A stretch of 64,000 bases of DNA from Gigantopelta aegis (taxonomy: Eukaryota; Mollusca; Gastropoda; Neomphalida; Peltospiridae), in NCBI RefSeq assembly GCF_016097555.1, contig NC_054713.1:3930228-3994227 (forward strand). The letters are read 5' to 3'. The notes beneath the pieces were generated by a model. That model worked only from the letters and a program-made list of their open reading frames with translations. It was not told where the DNA came from and ran no database searches. A program made the position numbers and the translations under genes. Below, one piece after another: positions 42,311-53,300 of the stretch (the first letter of the stretch is position 1; each line of letters opens with the position of its first letter).

Positions 42311-42599
42311 ATTTCCAAATTAAAAGAAATTATTATTATTATTAAAAAATATATGTGAATTTGACCGAAAATATAGAGATTTATCTAGTCATCATATCTT
42401 TCCAATGTATATAGTAACTGCTGGATAAAAGGATATATCTTGCTATTCAGTTTATTATGGGTGGGGTTTTATTTTGGGTGGTGGTGGGGTTTTTCACTTT
42501 GTAAAATATTGAATTTTCAAAACCTGTCCCAAAAAAGAAGACTTCAGTGCCCATTTTATTTTTTACATGAAAGGCTTTTTTTTACCAGTTACCACACCA

Positions 42600-43030
42600 T
42601 TATTTGTCGTGTCTTACTAGAAGCTTAATATGGTCTGGTTTAAGAAATGGTTCCTCACTAAATCAATAATAAAAAATTGTGAAATGCATTTTGTAATCTT
42701 TTTTTGACAAGTAGGTTGGCCTCTAGCTGTACTATTTAAATAGTAAATAGGTTTGAAGTTACTTGTTATATGTAGTACTAACTGATAACAACTGTGGTAT
42801 GCTGCCACTTGTACTCGAGCAGCATGGGGCGGTTCTCTGACATGAGACTGGCCACATGTACATTTTCATGGTTGACCTATGTTGATTTTTTGCACGGTAG
42901 TTGTCAAGGGAGAGTTATCACTAAAACTAGTAGTCACGTGACCCTCTCAAAAAAATATTTTTCACAGAAAATAATGTGACATGGAAATTGTATTGAATTG
43001 CATGGAATAATTAATGGTGGTATACACTTT
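42600..43030 (+). repeat. Inverted diverged copy of the duplicated gene's intron-3 sequence
   Basis: On the minus strand it matches 28690-29400 (and 51300-52010): for example ATATAACAAGTAACTTCAAA, ATCAACATAGGTC and GAGAGGGTCA(C/T)GTGACTACT. The SINE at 28804 is absent, so this is the older state. Either a rearranged fragment of the gene region or a dispersed repeat. Confidence 0.65.
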
Positions 43031-43104
43031 TAACCCTTATTTAGCTAACTGGGGGCTGTGAGACCCAGGGATTATTTTATTTATAGAATGCTTGGTTTTA
43101 AAAA

Positions 43105-43492
43105 AGAAAGAAAGAAATGTTTTATTTAACGGCGCACTCAACACATTTTATTTACGGTTATATGGCGTCAGACATATGGTTAAGGACCACACAGATTTTG
43201 AGAGGAACCCGCTGTCGCCATTTCTTGGGCTACTTTTTCCGATTAGCAGCAAGGGACCTTTTATTTGCGCTTCCCACAGGCAGGATAGCACAAACCATGG
43301 CCTTTGTTGAACCAGTTATGGATCACTGGTCGGTACAAGTGGTTTACACCTACCCATTGAGCCTGGCGGAGCACTCACTCAGGGTTTGGAGTCGGTATCT
43401 GGATTAAAAATCCCATGCTTCGACTGGGATCCGAACCCAGTACCTACCAGCCTGTTGACCGATGGCCTAACCACGATGCCACCGAGGCCGGT
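43105..43492 (-). mobile_element. SINE family 1a, full length with TSD
   Basis: Flanked by CTTGGTTTTAAAAA at 43091-43104 and 43493-43506 (14 bp). The head ends CCACCGAGGCCGGT. An intact direct repeat suggests a recent insertion. Confidence 0.9.
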
Positions 43493-43532
43493 CTTGGTTT
43501 TAAAAAGACAGAATTGTTTTTATTACCCATAT

Positions 43533-43712
43533 GGGGGCGGGAAATAGTCCAGTGGTAAAGCGCTAGCTCGATGTGAGGTCGGTCTGGGATTGATCCCTGT
43601 CGGTGGGCCCTTTGGGCTATTTATCATTCCAGCCAGTGCACCACGACTGGCATATCAAAGGCCATGTATGTACTATCCTGTCTGTGGGATGGTGCATATA
43701 AAGGATCCCGTG
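43533..43712 (+). mobile_element. SINE family 1b, tail truncated
   Basis: Head GAAATAGTCCAGTGGTAAAG with B-box-like GGGATTGATCCC, core ATCATTCCAGCCAGTGCACC and GGTGCATATAAAGGATCCCG, then stops. Confidence 0.75.
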
Positions 43713-43979
43713 CACAGCATCTAAACATTTACCAGTACAAACTGCTTTTTGATCCCCATGCAGTGTCACTAAGCCATGGGAAATAATATTACTTGGAGGT
43801 ATTATATTTATAATGTTCTTTTATTTTTGTGTGGTTAAATTATCGTGTAATTTGTGGTAAAAAAAAATTCATATCAAAAGTATTTCAGAGTCTGAGTGGA
43901 GTATAGCTATTTGTAGACTAAATACTTGCCTGTCAGCTGCCAATGTCAAGTACTATGCTCTTACTAATGTTGTTACATA

Positions 43980-45060
43980 GTCTACCCTGATCAGTTAAAT
44001 AATAGATTAAAGGGACATTCCTGAGGTTGCTGCGATTTTTAAGATGTTGTCAACTAACAGAGACTTTTTAACGACTGTAATTACACATCAAATATATTTT
44101 TCTGCATCAAATATTACTGGCTATATATTAAACGTGTTTCTGATCGTTCTAATATTTGTACTAGGTTACATTTAATTTTATTTCCTAAAATATAGTTTTT
44201 TCGTACGTACAAAATTATTTGAAGACAAAATCCAGTTTGGGCTTCTTATAAATATTAAGACGACCAGAAATACATTGAATATACAAACACTGATATTCTA
44301 AACAAGAAAATATATTTAATATAGAAGTTTAATCATAGAAATATTTATTCTTTTTTACTCGGAAACATCTTACAATGCAGCAAACTCAGGAATGTCCCTT
44401 TAAGCCATCACATTCATGTTGAATTGTCATGTCTACATTAGAAGGTGTTTATGTTGCCGAAATATACATTAGCCAACATATGTGTATTGTAATATAACAT
44501 ATTAAAGGAAAACTACCCTTGGTGGATGATATCCATGTACTCTTGGTATAGTTAGGTATGGTAAAATCCACGCTTTTGAAATTTTAAGAGTCTCCTTTTC
44601 TGAAAACTACTCCTTACATGGATAGTAAATATGCAGTAACATTATTGGCATCTTATTACAAAAAACCAACAAAAATTAAACTTTCACGTTTTTGAAATTT
44701 CAAGAGTCTCCTTTTCTGAAAACCACTCCTGACATGGATAGTAAATATGCAGTAAGATTACTGACATATTGTTAAAAAAAAAAAACTTTAACTTTCACAC
44801 GTGGAAAGAAAATCTACCCTGATCAGTTAAATAATAGATTAATCCATTACATTCATATTGAATTGTCATGTCTACATTACAAGGTGATTACATAGCCGAA
44901 ATATACATTAGCCAACATATGTGTAATGTAATATAACATATTAAAGGAAAACTACCCTCGGTGGGTGATATCCATGTACCCTCGGTACTTAGGTACCGTA
45001 ACATCCACCCTTTTGAAATGTTATTATATGAAAACTAATTTTTCTGTAAAACTACCATTC
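43980..45060 (+). repeat. Repeat R, tandem copies
   Basis: TCTACCCTGATCAGTTAAAT starts copies at 43980 and 44814. CCGAAATATACATTAGCCAA recurs at 44458 and 44897. A TTTCAAGAGTCTCCTTTTCT unit repeats near 44580 and 44697. One copy contains the TTAA element at 44011 and the other is empty. The inverted copy is at 42055. Confidence 0.7.
44011..44399. mobile_element. TTAA element with near-perfect 23-bp inverted ends
   Basis: TTAA at 44007-44010 and 44400-44403. Ends AGGGACATTCCTGAG followed by (G/T)TTGCTGC, one mismatch in 23. The sister repeat has the empty site AATAGATTAATCCATT at about 44842. A different internal sequence from the other TTAA elements here. Confidence 0.85.
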
Positions 45061-45249
45061 TGCACATCGGATTTATTTGTAAACATTTACGTGAACTTTT
45101 ACAGAAAATTATACAGAACGATTTAAACAATACCACTGTTGGAATCCCCGTAAAAGTTAGCTTAATTCACGGAATCATGGACATTAAAAAATCAATTACA
45201 ATAAAATATTAATATAACTTAATCATAGAATCTGTATTCTTCTTTCTGT

Positions 45250-46283
45250 CATAACATCTTACTTCTCTCTCAGAAAAGGGAACACTGGACATACTTTGGG
45301 ATCTGGTCCCAGTACATCTCTTTCTTTCGGCAAACTATACATTAGAGGGCTATCTGTCATTGTATATGAAACCTCTTTTTCCCCCCTCTGGATCTCTCCA
45401 TCTCTTTCTCCTCTCCTCAGTCCCTCTTGGTTCTCTCCTCTCTCTAAGAGTCTCTCTCTCTCTCCTCCCCCGTCTCTAGGCAGTCCTTTAGATGGCATCT
45501 GTATTACAAAAAAAAACAACCTAAATTCCTCATGCGCTCCACCCGCCGAGGAGTTCTCCTCTCTCTTTTCCTTGGCCAAACGGGGTCTCTCTTTTCTATC
45601 TTTCCTCACTCTGTCTCTCTCTCCATGTGTGTGGAAAAACTCTAACTTCCGGCGTGGAGCTCCAAAATCTCCTCGGGGCATCTCTCCCCCATATTCTTGT
45701 CCCCCCTCTAGGGGGATTCTCCCCCCTCCTTCCTCTGTTCTCGCCCTTACCAAAATAAAGGGGAAAACTCCCTCTCGTGGGTGCTCCAATTCCATCTACC
45801 TCTAACCTCCCTCGTCCATCCACGTCCTTCTGTCTCTCCCTGTCCTGTATCGTTGATTTCGGTCTATTCCACTACTCTCTTCATCTGCGGAAATCCTCCT
45901 CTTCTCGCAAACTATCTCCCTTTACATGTTTTTCCCCCTGAAAAGGGACCTCATCCTCTCTCTAGGACTTCCACTCTTTCTTCCCCTGTCTCATTCCGCT
46001 CCTCTCTCTGCTCCCCCTCTCATCGATTTGACTATCCCTCTCTCCTCGGTCCCTCTCTCTCTCTCTCTCTCTCTCTCTCGCCAGTCCTGTCCTCTCGTAT
46101 CCTCTCCTCTCTCTCTGTCTCTCTCTCTCTCGTCCTCCAGTCTCGCCAATCCTCTCTATCTCTCTTATCTCTCTCTCTCGCCGAGTCTCCCCCCTCTACC
46201 CTCGAAATAGTCCCTCTCTCCCGCCAAGGTGCTCCCTCTCCTTCGCTCTCTCTCTCTCATCTGGCCTCTCTCGGTCCTCCAGG
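45250..46283. repeat. 1-kb CT-rich polypyrimidine tract
   Basis: Strongly strand-biased C/T sequence with CTCTCT blocks, interrupted by short mixed segments. The long frames on both strands are Ser/Leu- or Arg/Glu-biased low complexity with no domain. It ends at the left border of duplicated segment A. Confidence 0.8.
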
Positions 46284-46592
46284 GGCAGGAATTAGCTCAG
46301 TCGGTTGAGTGCTCGCCAAAGGTGCTTGTGTCGCAGGATCGAACCACCTCGGTGGATCCATAAAACTGATTGGGTTTTTTTCAGTTCCCTGTATTCCAAC
46401 CAGTGCACCACAACTGATCAAAGGCCTTGGTATGTGTTTTCCTGTCTGTGGGGAAGTGCATATAAAAGATCCCTTGCTGCATTAGGAAAAATGTAGCGGG
46501 TTTCCTGTGATGACTATAAGTCAGAATTGCCAAATGTTTGACGTCCAATAGCCGATGATTAATTAATCAATGTGCTCTAGTGATGTCGTTAA
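46284..46592 (+). mobile_element. SINE family 1c head with tail 2 (segment A copy)
   Basis: Best-preserved copy: head GGAATTAGCTCAGTCGGTTG, B-box-like GGATCGAACCACC, core TCCAACCAGTGCACCACAAC, tail TTTGACGTCCAATAGCCGAT…GATGTCGTTAAA. Orthologous to 18712. Confidence 0.85.
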
Positions 46593-46732
46593 AAAAAATA
46601 AACAAATAAACTCATTCAATATATTTTCGTCCCTCCCTCCCCACGATCTCTCTCAGGTGTAAAGTTTTTTTTTAAAAAAAAACTATTTAATAGGGCCTTT
46701 TATCCTCATCCTCTGTTATAATATATCCTTAA

Positions 46733-47545
46733 AGGGACACACCCTAGTTACGGCTAGTTGTTAACCATTACGGCGTTGTTTTTCGCTATTAAACCCATTT
46801 TTTCACAAATAGAATTGCACTTTACTTACCGTTTATTATTTAGAATATACATTTCCATTCACCTGAAGTGTTTTTTGGTAATCCTGGTAATCCTGGTGTT
46901 TGTAATACCACAAAATGCATTTTTCGTATTTCTGAAAAACGGACGCACGTTTGAGAAAAAACCTTTGAGCAGACAAGGTCTAATCTATTTTTAGACGGGA
47001 TATTTCCATTTCAATGTCACAGACGTTGGTATACCACGTGATCGTTATCATTTTGGTTCAGTTTGTTTTCTCGTACACGGTTCGCGCAATCAACATCCGA
47101 TTTGTTGTTGTTTATTTTGAGATTTCATTTTGAGATTTTTCTTCACAGTTCGTGAACATTTTCAGTAACAATAAAGTTCAGACAAGTAAGTATCTCAATA
47201 CAAAACGTTACAAACCCAAGTCCTACGATATCTGGAGAGGGGATACAACCAGGACAGAACAGTTGGAACATGTCCAGGAGAGGTGAAAAGAACGCACCCC
47301 AAGTCTGTGAAATTTGTCGTGACGTAGGCATTGTTGTGCTTCGAGCGACATCTACCGGTGACATCAGAATACAAACTTTCAAAATTATTTCAAGCAATTG
47401 GGACATGGGGATTCCCATGGTATTTATCGATATAAAACCTGCTTTTTCACTCCATTTGATAAAAACGTGATCCAAGTGTGTTACAGGTTTGTAGATTAAC
47501 CAAATTATAATTTATTTTCGCTGGATGGAACTAGGGTGTGCGGCT
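46733..47545. mobile_element. TTAA element downstream of copy A
   Basis: TTAA at 46729-46732 and 47546-47549, with the same ends and interior as 25423-26789 but no nested hAT-like element. Segment B has the empty site CACCCTTAATTATTT at 21072-21075, so it inserted after the duplication. Confidence 0.85.
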
Positions 47546-47687
47546 TTAATTATTTATGTCTAGCTTATTTTATAACTTTAAAATACACAAACAAGACGGG
47601 GTTTCGGATCTGAAGGAGTTTAATATAATCCAAATTTAATGGTGCAAACTTCTGAAGTTTCTCATTTTCCTTATAGTCTCTAGTAGC

Positions 47688-47978
47688 CTATTGCTGTACC
47701 GTATTTTCAAACTGTGCTAACGCCAGCATCGTCACGGCGTACGTGTACGCGTCAGACGACCAGAAGGGGAAGAAACTCTTGCCGGCGTTGTAGCCCAAGA
47801 ATTTCGTTGGCGTCTTCATTCCAAAATGCGATTGGTTGAAATTTGCTTCATACTGGGCTTCCGGAATAACGCCCTCGACACCGAGCATGAAAAGCCCGTG
47901 AGGGAAGTGTATATGGTCGTGGATTTCCGTGCCGTTCAAATACTGCAGTCGGTTTATTGGATACCAAAATGGCTGACT
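47688..47978 (-). CDS. Copy A exon 8 (C-terminus)
   Basis: 291 nt including the TAG stop. It encodes SQPFWYPINRLQYLNGTEIH, FPHGLFMLGVEGVIPEAQYE, and FFPFWSSDAYTYAVTMLALA, ending QFENTVQQ. Confidence 0.85.
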   Translation of the reverse strand, partial: SQPFWYPINRLQYLNGTEIHDHIHFPHGLFMLGVEGVIPEAQYEANFNQSHFGMKTPTKFLGYNAGKSFFPFWSSDAYTYAVTMLALAQFENTVQQ

Positions 47979-48908
47979 CTGGAACAGATTGACAAGACGT
48001 GTTGTAATATACATGACACCATCTTTGTTTAATATCAGTCGGCAAACATCATATTTTATCGTTTACTGTAATGAATGCGTCGGCTGTTTTACAATAATTA
48101 AAAAACAACAAAAAGAAAAAAACAACAACAAAAAAACCACCTTAAGTTTCGATATGCATCATATCCCCTAATTACTAACACAAATATGTGTTATCTAAAA
48201 AAAAAATGTCTGTTGTTATCATAAAAATTCCATAGTTCGATCTTTTTATATGCATTTGTGATAAACAGCTAAAAATAATATTGCATAATTAATTCAGGAA
48301 TACCAAACTTATAATGTGCTGCAATTTGTGCACAAACAGTGGTTTCGCTATATATAGCTATGGATGTTTGGCTAAAAATTATTATATAGATTTTTTCAAT
48401 AAAAGGGGTTTTCTTTTGCTAGTAAATTAATTTTTGTCGTTACATAAATTTAAATACTTCTGGTTAGTATCTAACTTTGATGGAACCCTTTTGTGAATGT
48501 GTGAAGTACATACATCATAACTTTTACCGGAACCAGAGAAAAATGTGTTCCAAGGTTTATAGTCGCCAGACAGAGTAAAAGCAGTAAGCCATTTGGTCGC
48601 TTTGGATGCAGATTCTATTACTTTTGATGGTGTTTCTGAAAAATGAAAATGGGCTTAAATAAAAATGGTTAAAATCCCTTATTCTAATTCCGCAAATTTG
48701 CAATTAGGAAAATCTTAAAGGCACATTTAAAAACTGTGTACGTGTGACGAGTAAACGATGGGATATGGGTTGGGGCGGGTATTGGAATTGTGTTATTTAA
48801 TTTGACGTAACCAGGATTTTATACTGGGGGATTCAAATTGGCGAGGGGAGGGGGCGTAACCATACTCTGTTAGATGTTGGATGCATGCTGTCATGTTATC
48901 AATTCAAA

Positions 48909-48983
<75 letters not shown>

Positions 48984-49045
48984 ACTCTGTTTTTTTCTGT
49001 CTCACTCCCTCTGTCTGTCTCCCTCTCTCTTTTTCTCAACTCTTC

Positions 49046-49133
<88 letters not shown>

Positions 49134-49858
49134 TCTCATTTCTTAGATTCAGTAACATTTATTATTTATTAGTTAATCAAACTTGGGGTGAGGCTGTGAC
49201 TTTGACTTTGACTGGGTATTATACAAACCGATCCCCATCCTGTTGCCACCCACCTTTCATCCACACGAGTTTTCCTGTCATGTCGTTAAACACGGTCCAC
49301 GTTCGAATGAGACAGTTCACAGCCATAGCAGTCGTGAATATCCGGTCTTCTGCACGTATCTGGGCAAGGGATTTTTGTATATGGATTACAAATAATATTG
49401 TGAGTAGACTGATGGAAATGAGGGGTGGGGTGGGAGCAGTTAACCCTCTTGACCTCCTCCCCCATCTCGTACGCTTATGCACACATATACTTCACATAAT
49501 ATATACTATTGTTCCAACGGTCGATTTTTGCCCGAATTAAACGAAAATGTCCGAATCTGGATAGCAACATTTCTTCATATTAGCATTACTGCCAAACGGC
49601 TTTTTAGGATTGCAAATGAATCACTACTAATTTTCATATGGATTACAACTAATATTGTTGGTAGAATGGTGGAAATAGGTATCCCACAGACAGGATAGTA
49701 CATACCACGGCCTTTGTTACACAACTTGTGGAGCACTGGCTGGAACAAGAAATAGCCCAATGGGCCCACAGACGGTGATCGATCCTAGATCAATCGCGCA
49801 TCAGGCTACGTCCCCCCCCCCCCCCCCCCCCCCCATGTACGCTTATGAGTGTTCGGAC

Positions 49859-49906
<48 letters not shown>

Positions 49907-50257
49907 GAGAGACAGAGAGAGAGAGAGAGCATTTGATACGAACGATTGTTTTGTTGTCTCGAGTGTAGTCTCCGTCCCCCAGAAAGTCATCAAAGAAAAC
50001 CATGTCGTCTCCTAATGGCTTGGCCTGGTCCAAGATCACGTGTGTGGCTTTACCCTTCAAGACTGGAGCCAGAATCGACATAACTTCTACAAGTGCCTGA
50101 AAACAATATATGGATGGTATACATTAGTGCTCTCTTAAATATTAATTAAAGGAATAAACGGTAATAACATGAGTTAGGCCCTACTAATTAAATAGGGAGA
50201 GTTCAAATGAACCTCGTTAAAGCAGAGTGGATATTTGTTTACGTTTCTTCATCGAGA

Positions 50258-50327
<70 letters not shown>

Positions 50328-53300
50328 AGGGAGAGGAGAGAGGGAGAGAGGGAGAGAGAGAAAGAGGGGTACCCCGTTTCGTAATGTCTATTTGGCGGAA
50401 GCCATAGGTGTATGATTAGGAGGTCCAGGCTTCAGGGGTATGGAGGGGTTTGATGGTTGCTGTTTCAGGGCAAAGGCTGAACTGTTTAGGGCAGATCCTT
50501 CTCATTAGCCTGAGTACACTGACTGTATGAGAGCTATATGGACATTAGGGCTAATAACTGTCCACATGTCCATCTAGCTCGCTTACAGTCAGAGTACTCG
50601 GGCTACTTCTGATATACGTTGTAATCATTGTTTGCAGTGTATTAGGGGCTACTTTGCATCCACCCTTGATAAACCTAGCTAAGGTATCAAATAGCCGAAG
50701 AAAATTTCGTTATTCTTTTTTCTTACTGGGTGTGGTAACTTGCTGTACTTTGCGGTCCTTTCAAGTAGAGCATACGTCCTTGCTACGAAGAAGTAGAATT
50801 CGAATAGTGACGGATAGTATACAAGGGCAAGGTCGCGTCGACCAATGAACTCTGCGTTGATTTCGTACGCAATCAGCGAAGTCGTGTTCAGAAAGATTTG
50901 CTGAAATATATACATGTATATACAAAATGTATGTGTACTATAGCAAAATTTTGCATATGTAGTCATGTAGTCACCTTTTATCAAATTTTGTTAAAAATCA
51001 GTTACGTAAATTGAAATGTATCTATGAAATTTATTGCTAAAGAATAATAAAACTATATAATCTGTACATTACCCAAACATAGTTTTCGTTTGTTTTTGTT
51101 TTGTTTTGTTGTTGTTATTGTTTTATTTGTTTGTTGTGGCTATTAAAAACATTTTTTTTAATTTTACGTTTTTGTTTGCTTTTTATCGTGTCATGATTAC
51201 AAAAGCCACATCAAGCAAGCACAACCGATTCACAAGTCGACATTTCATATGCAGCACAACATTATTATATTATCTATGTACAAATACTTACGGTTACACA
51301 CCACCATTAATTACCCCATGCAGGTCAATACAATTTACAACACTGTCGAGAGGGTCATGTGACTACTCATTTTAGGGAGTGCTCTTAAATGACAAACAGG
51401 AAGAAGGAAATGTTTTATTTAACGACGCACTCAACACATTTTATTTACGGTTATATGGCGTCAGACATATGGTTAAGGACCACACAGATATTGAGAAAGG
51501 AAACCCGCTGTCGCCATTTCATGGGCTACTCTTTTCAATTAGCAGCAAAGGATCTTTTATACGCACCATCCCACAGACAGGATATAACAATTTTGGAGCA
51601 CTGGCTGGAGCGAGAAATAGCCCAATGGGCTCACCATTTGGGATTAATCCCAGACCGACCGCGCCTCAACTGATAAGTACCGTGTAAAAAAAAAAAAAAA
51701 CGTAAGTCGACCACGAAAATGTTCAGTTAACAGCTCTCATGCCTGATTATCGCCTCGTGTTTCTGTGATACAAGTGGCACTATAGGCTACCAGTTGCACA
51801 GTTGTTATCAGTTAGTACTACATATAACAAGTAACTTCAAACTAATGGGTTATTTAAATACTACAGAGGTCAACCTACGTGTAATCATCAAAGAAGGATT
51901 TCAAAAAGCATATCAGAATTTTGTAGTATTTAGTTTTTATGAGGAAATATTTCCTAAAGCGGACTATATTAAGCTGCTACAAGTAACGACACATATCACG
52001 GCTAAATACTACTCCACCTGTATTTGTTTGTCGTCTAGAATATTAGTTGGCTGAAGTCCACGCAACACTGATGACGTCACACCATACAGGAAGTTGGCTG
52101 ACACCGTGACATCAACATTGTTTATACCAAACGGCATGGCAACGCCTTTCTTGTACATCGCCATCACCTCCCCGATATCCTGAATCTAAATAAAGGAATT
52201 TTGAACAAATATTAAAGCATTTTATTATGACTGTATGACATTTAATTGGCATTTTGTATTGGGGAGTGGGGGGGAGGGAGGGGGGGGGATTTTTTATGAG
52301 TCCTATTATTGGGCGATGGGAAAATATAAAGATGGTGGCCCCAGTGCCCCCTCCCTACCTCAGAAATGTGGTAGAATGAATGAGGACCAATAACTATAGC
52401 CTACTTGTAAACCTACTGTTAGAAGTATTAGTACATAGTACCCATTTTAAACAGTCATTAAGAGCCGTCAATATGCTTATTAAACTGTCCAGACTCAATC
52501 TATAATGACGTCACACGCATACAATTTGTGAGGGGAACCGCCTGCAGTGGCAGGTGCAAGAGAGCACCAGCAGCCCGTCCGGGGTCGGTAACAGGCGGAG
52601 GGTGGTCATGGGTGCTATGCTAAAGTCTCGAGTCTAGACTGAGTTTTATAAATAGCGATGCGTATTAATATTTCTATGACGTCATACTGTGACGTCACAA
52701 TTTAACATTGTGCTAACATTAGTATTTCATAGGTGTGTAATATAAAAGTACGTTACAGCTCTCGTTAACGTTTTATAATACTACAATGAAACACACACAA
52801 ATTACAGAAAAGTCTGGGTTTTATATAAATAATTCCTCACCCATGTGGTAACTAGCGCAACATCTTGTGATTTGTCATGCGCATCAAGAAGAAAATGTCG
52901 GATGTAGAAATAGGTCCTCGGGTCTATGGTATTAATGTTTTTATTGGCTGAGAACGGTCGGTAGGCGTATCTCTTCAACGCGTTAAACACTGACGTCACA
53001 TTCGTGTTGCTTTCTTTCCACAATGACAGTTCAGTGGGGAAATCGACTATCATCTCCAACAGCAAACTTCCGAGGCCTAGGTTCAAGAAACTGTCGTCAA
53101 AGTCCGGAGGTATTCGGAAAGCTCTGCCGGCGGAGTCTCTAGATAGCCAAATAGAAAGTACTCGATATATTTTATTATTATTATTTTTTAATAGCTGACG
53201 CAACCTTAAAGGTACAATAATAGCGGTTCCCGACATTTTATTATTATTTTTCATTACTTATTAATTTTTGCTTTGAAACATAAAGTTTATACCTTCAACC

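Noticed and set aside
45259-46308. Long overlapping reading frames on both strands (up to 178 codons)
   Set aside because: They lie in a CT-rich tract and read as Ser/Leu/Pro or Arg/Glu/Gly low complexity, with no domain and no splice context.
48881-49540. 219-codon Ser/Leu frame
   Set aside because: Mostly (CT)n translation. The C-terminal part is antisense to exon 6 of copy A.
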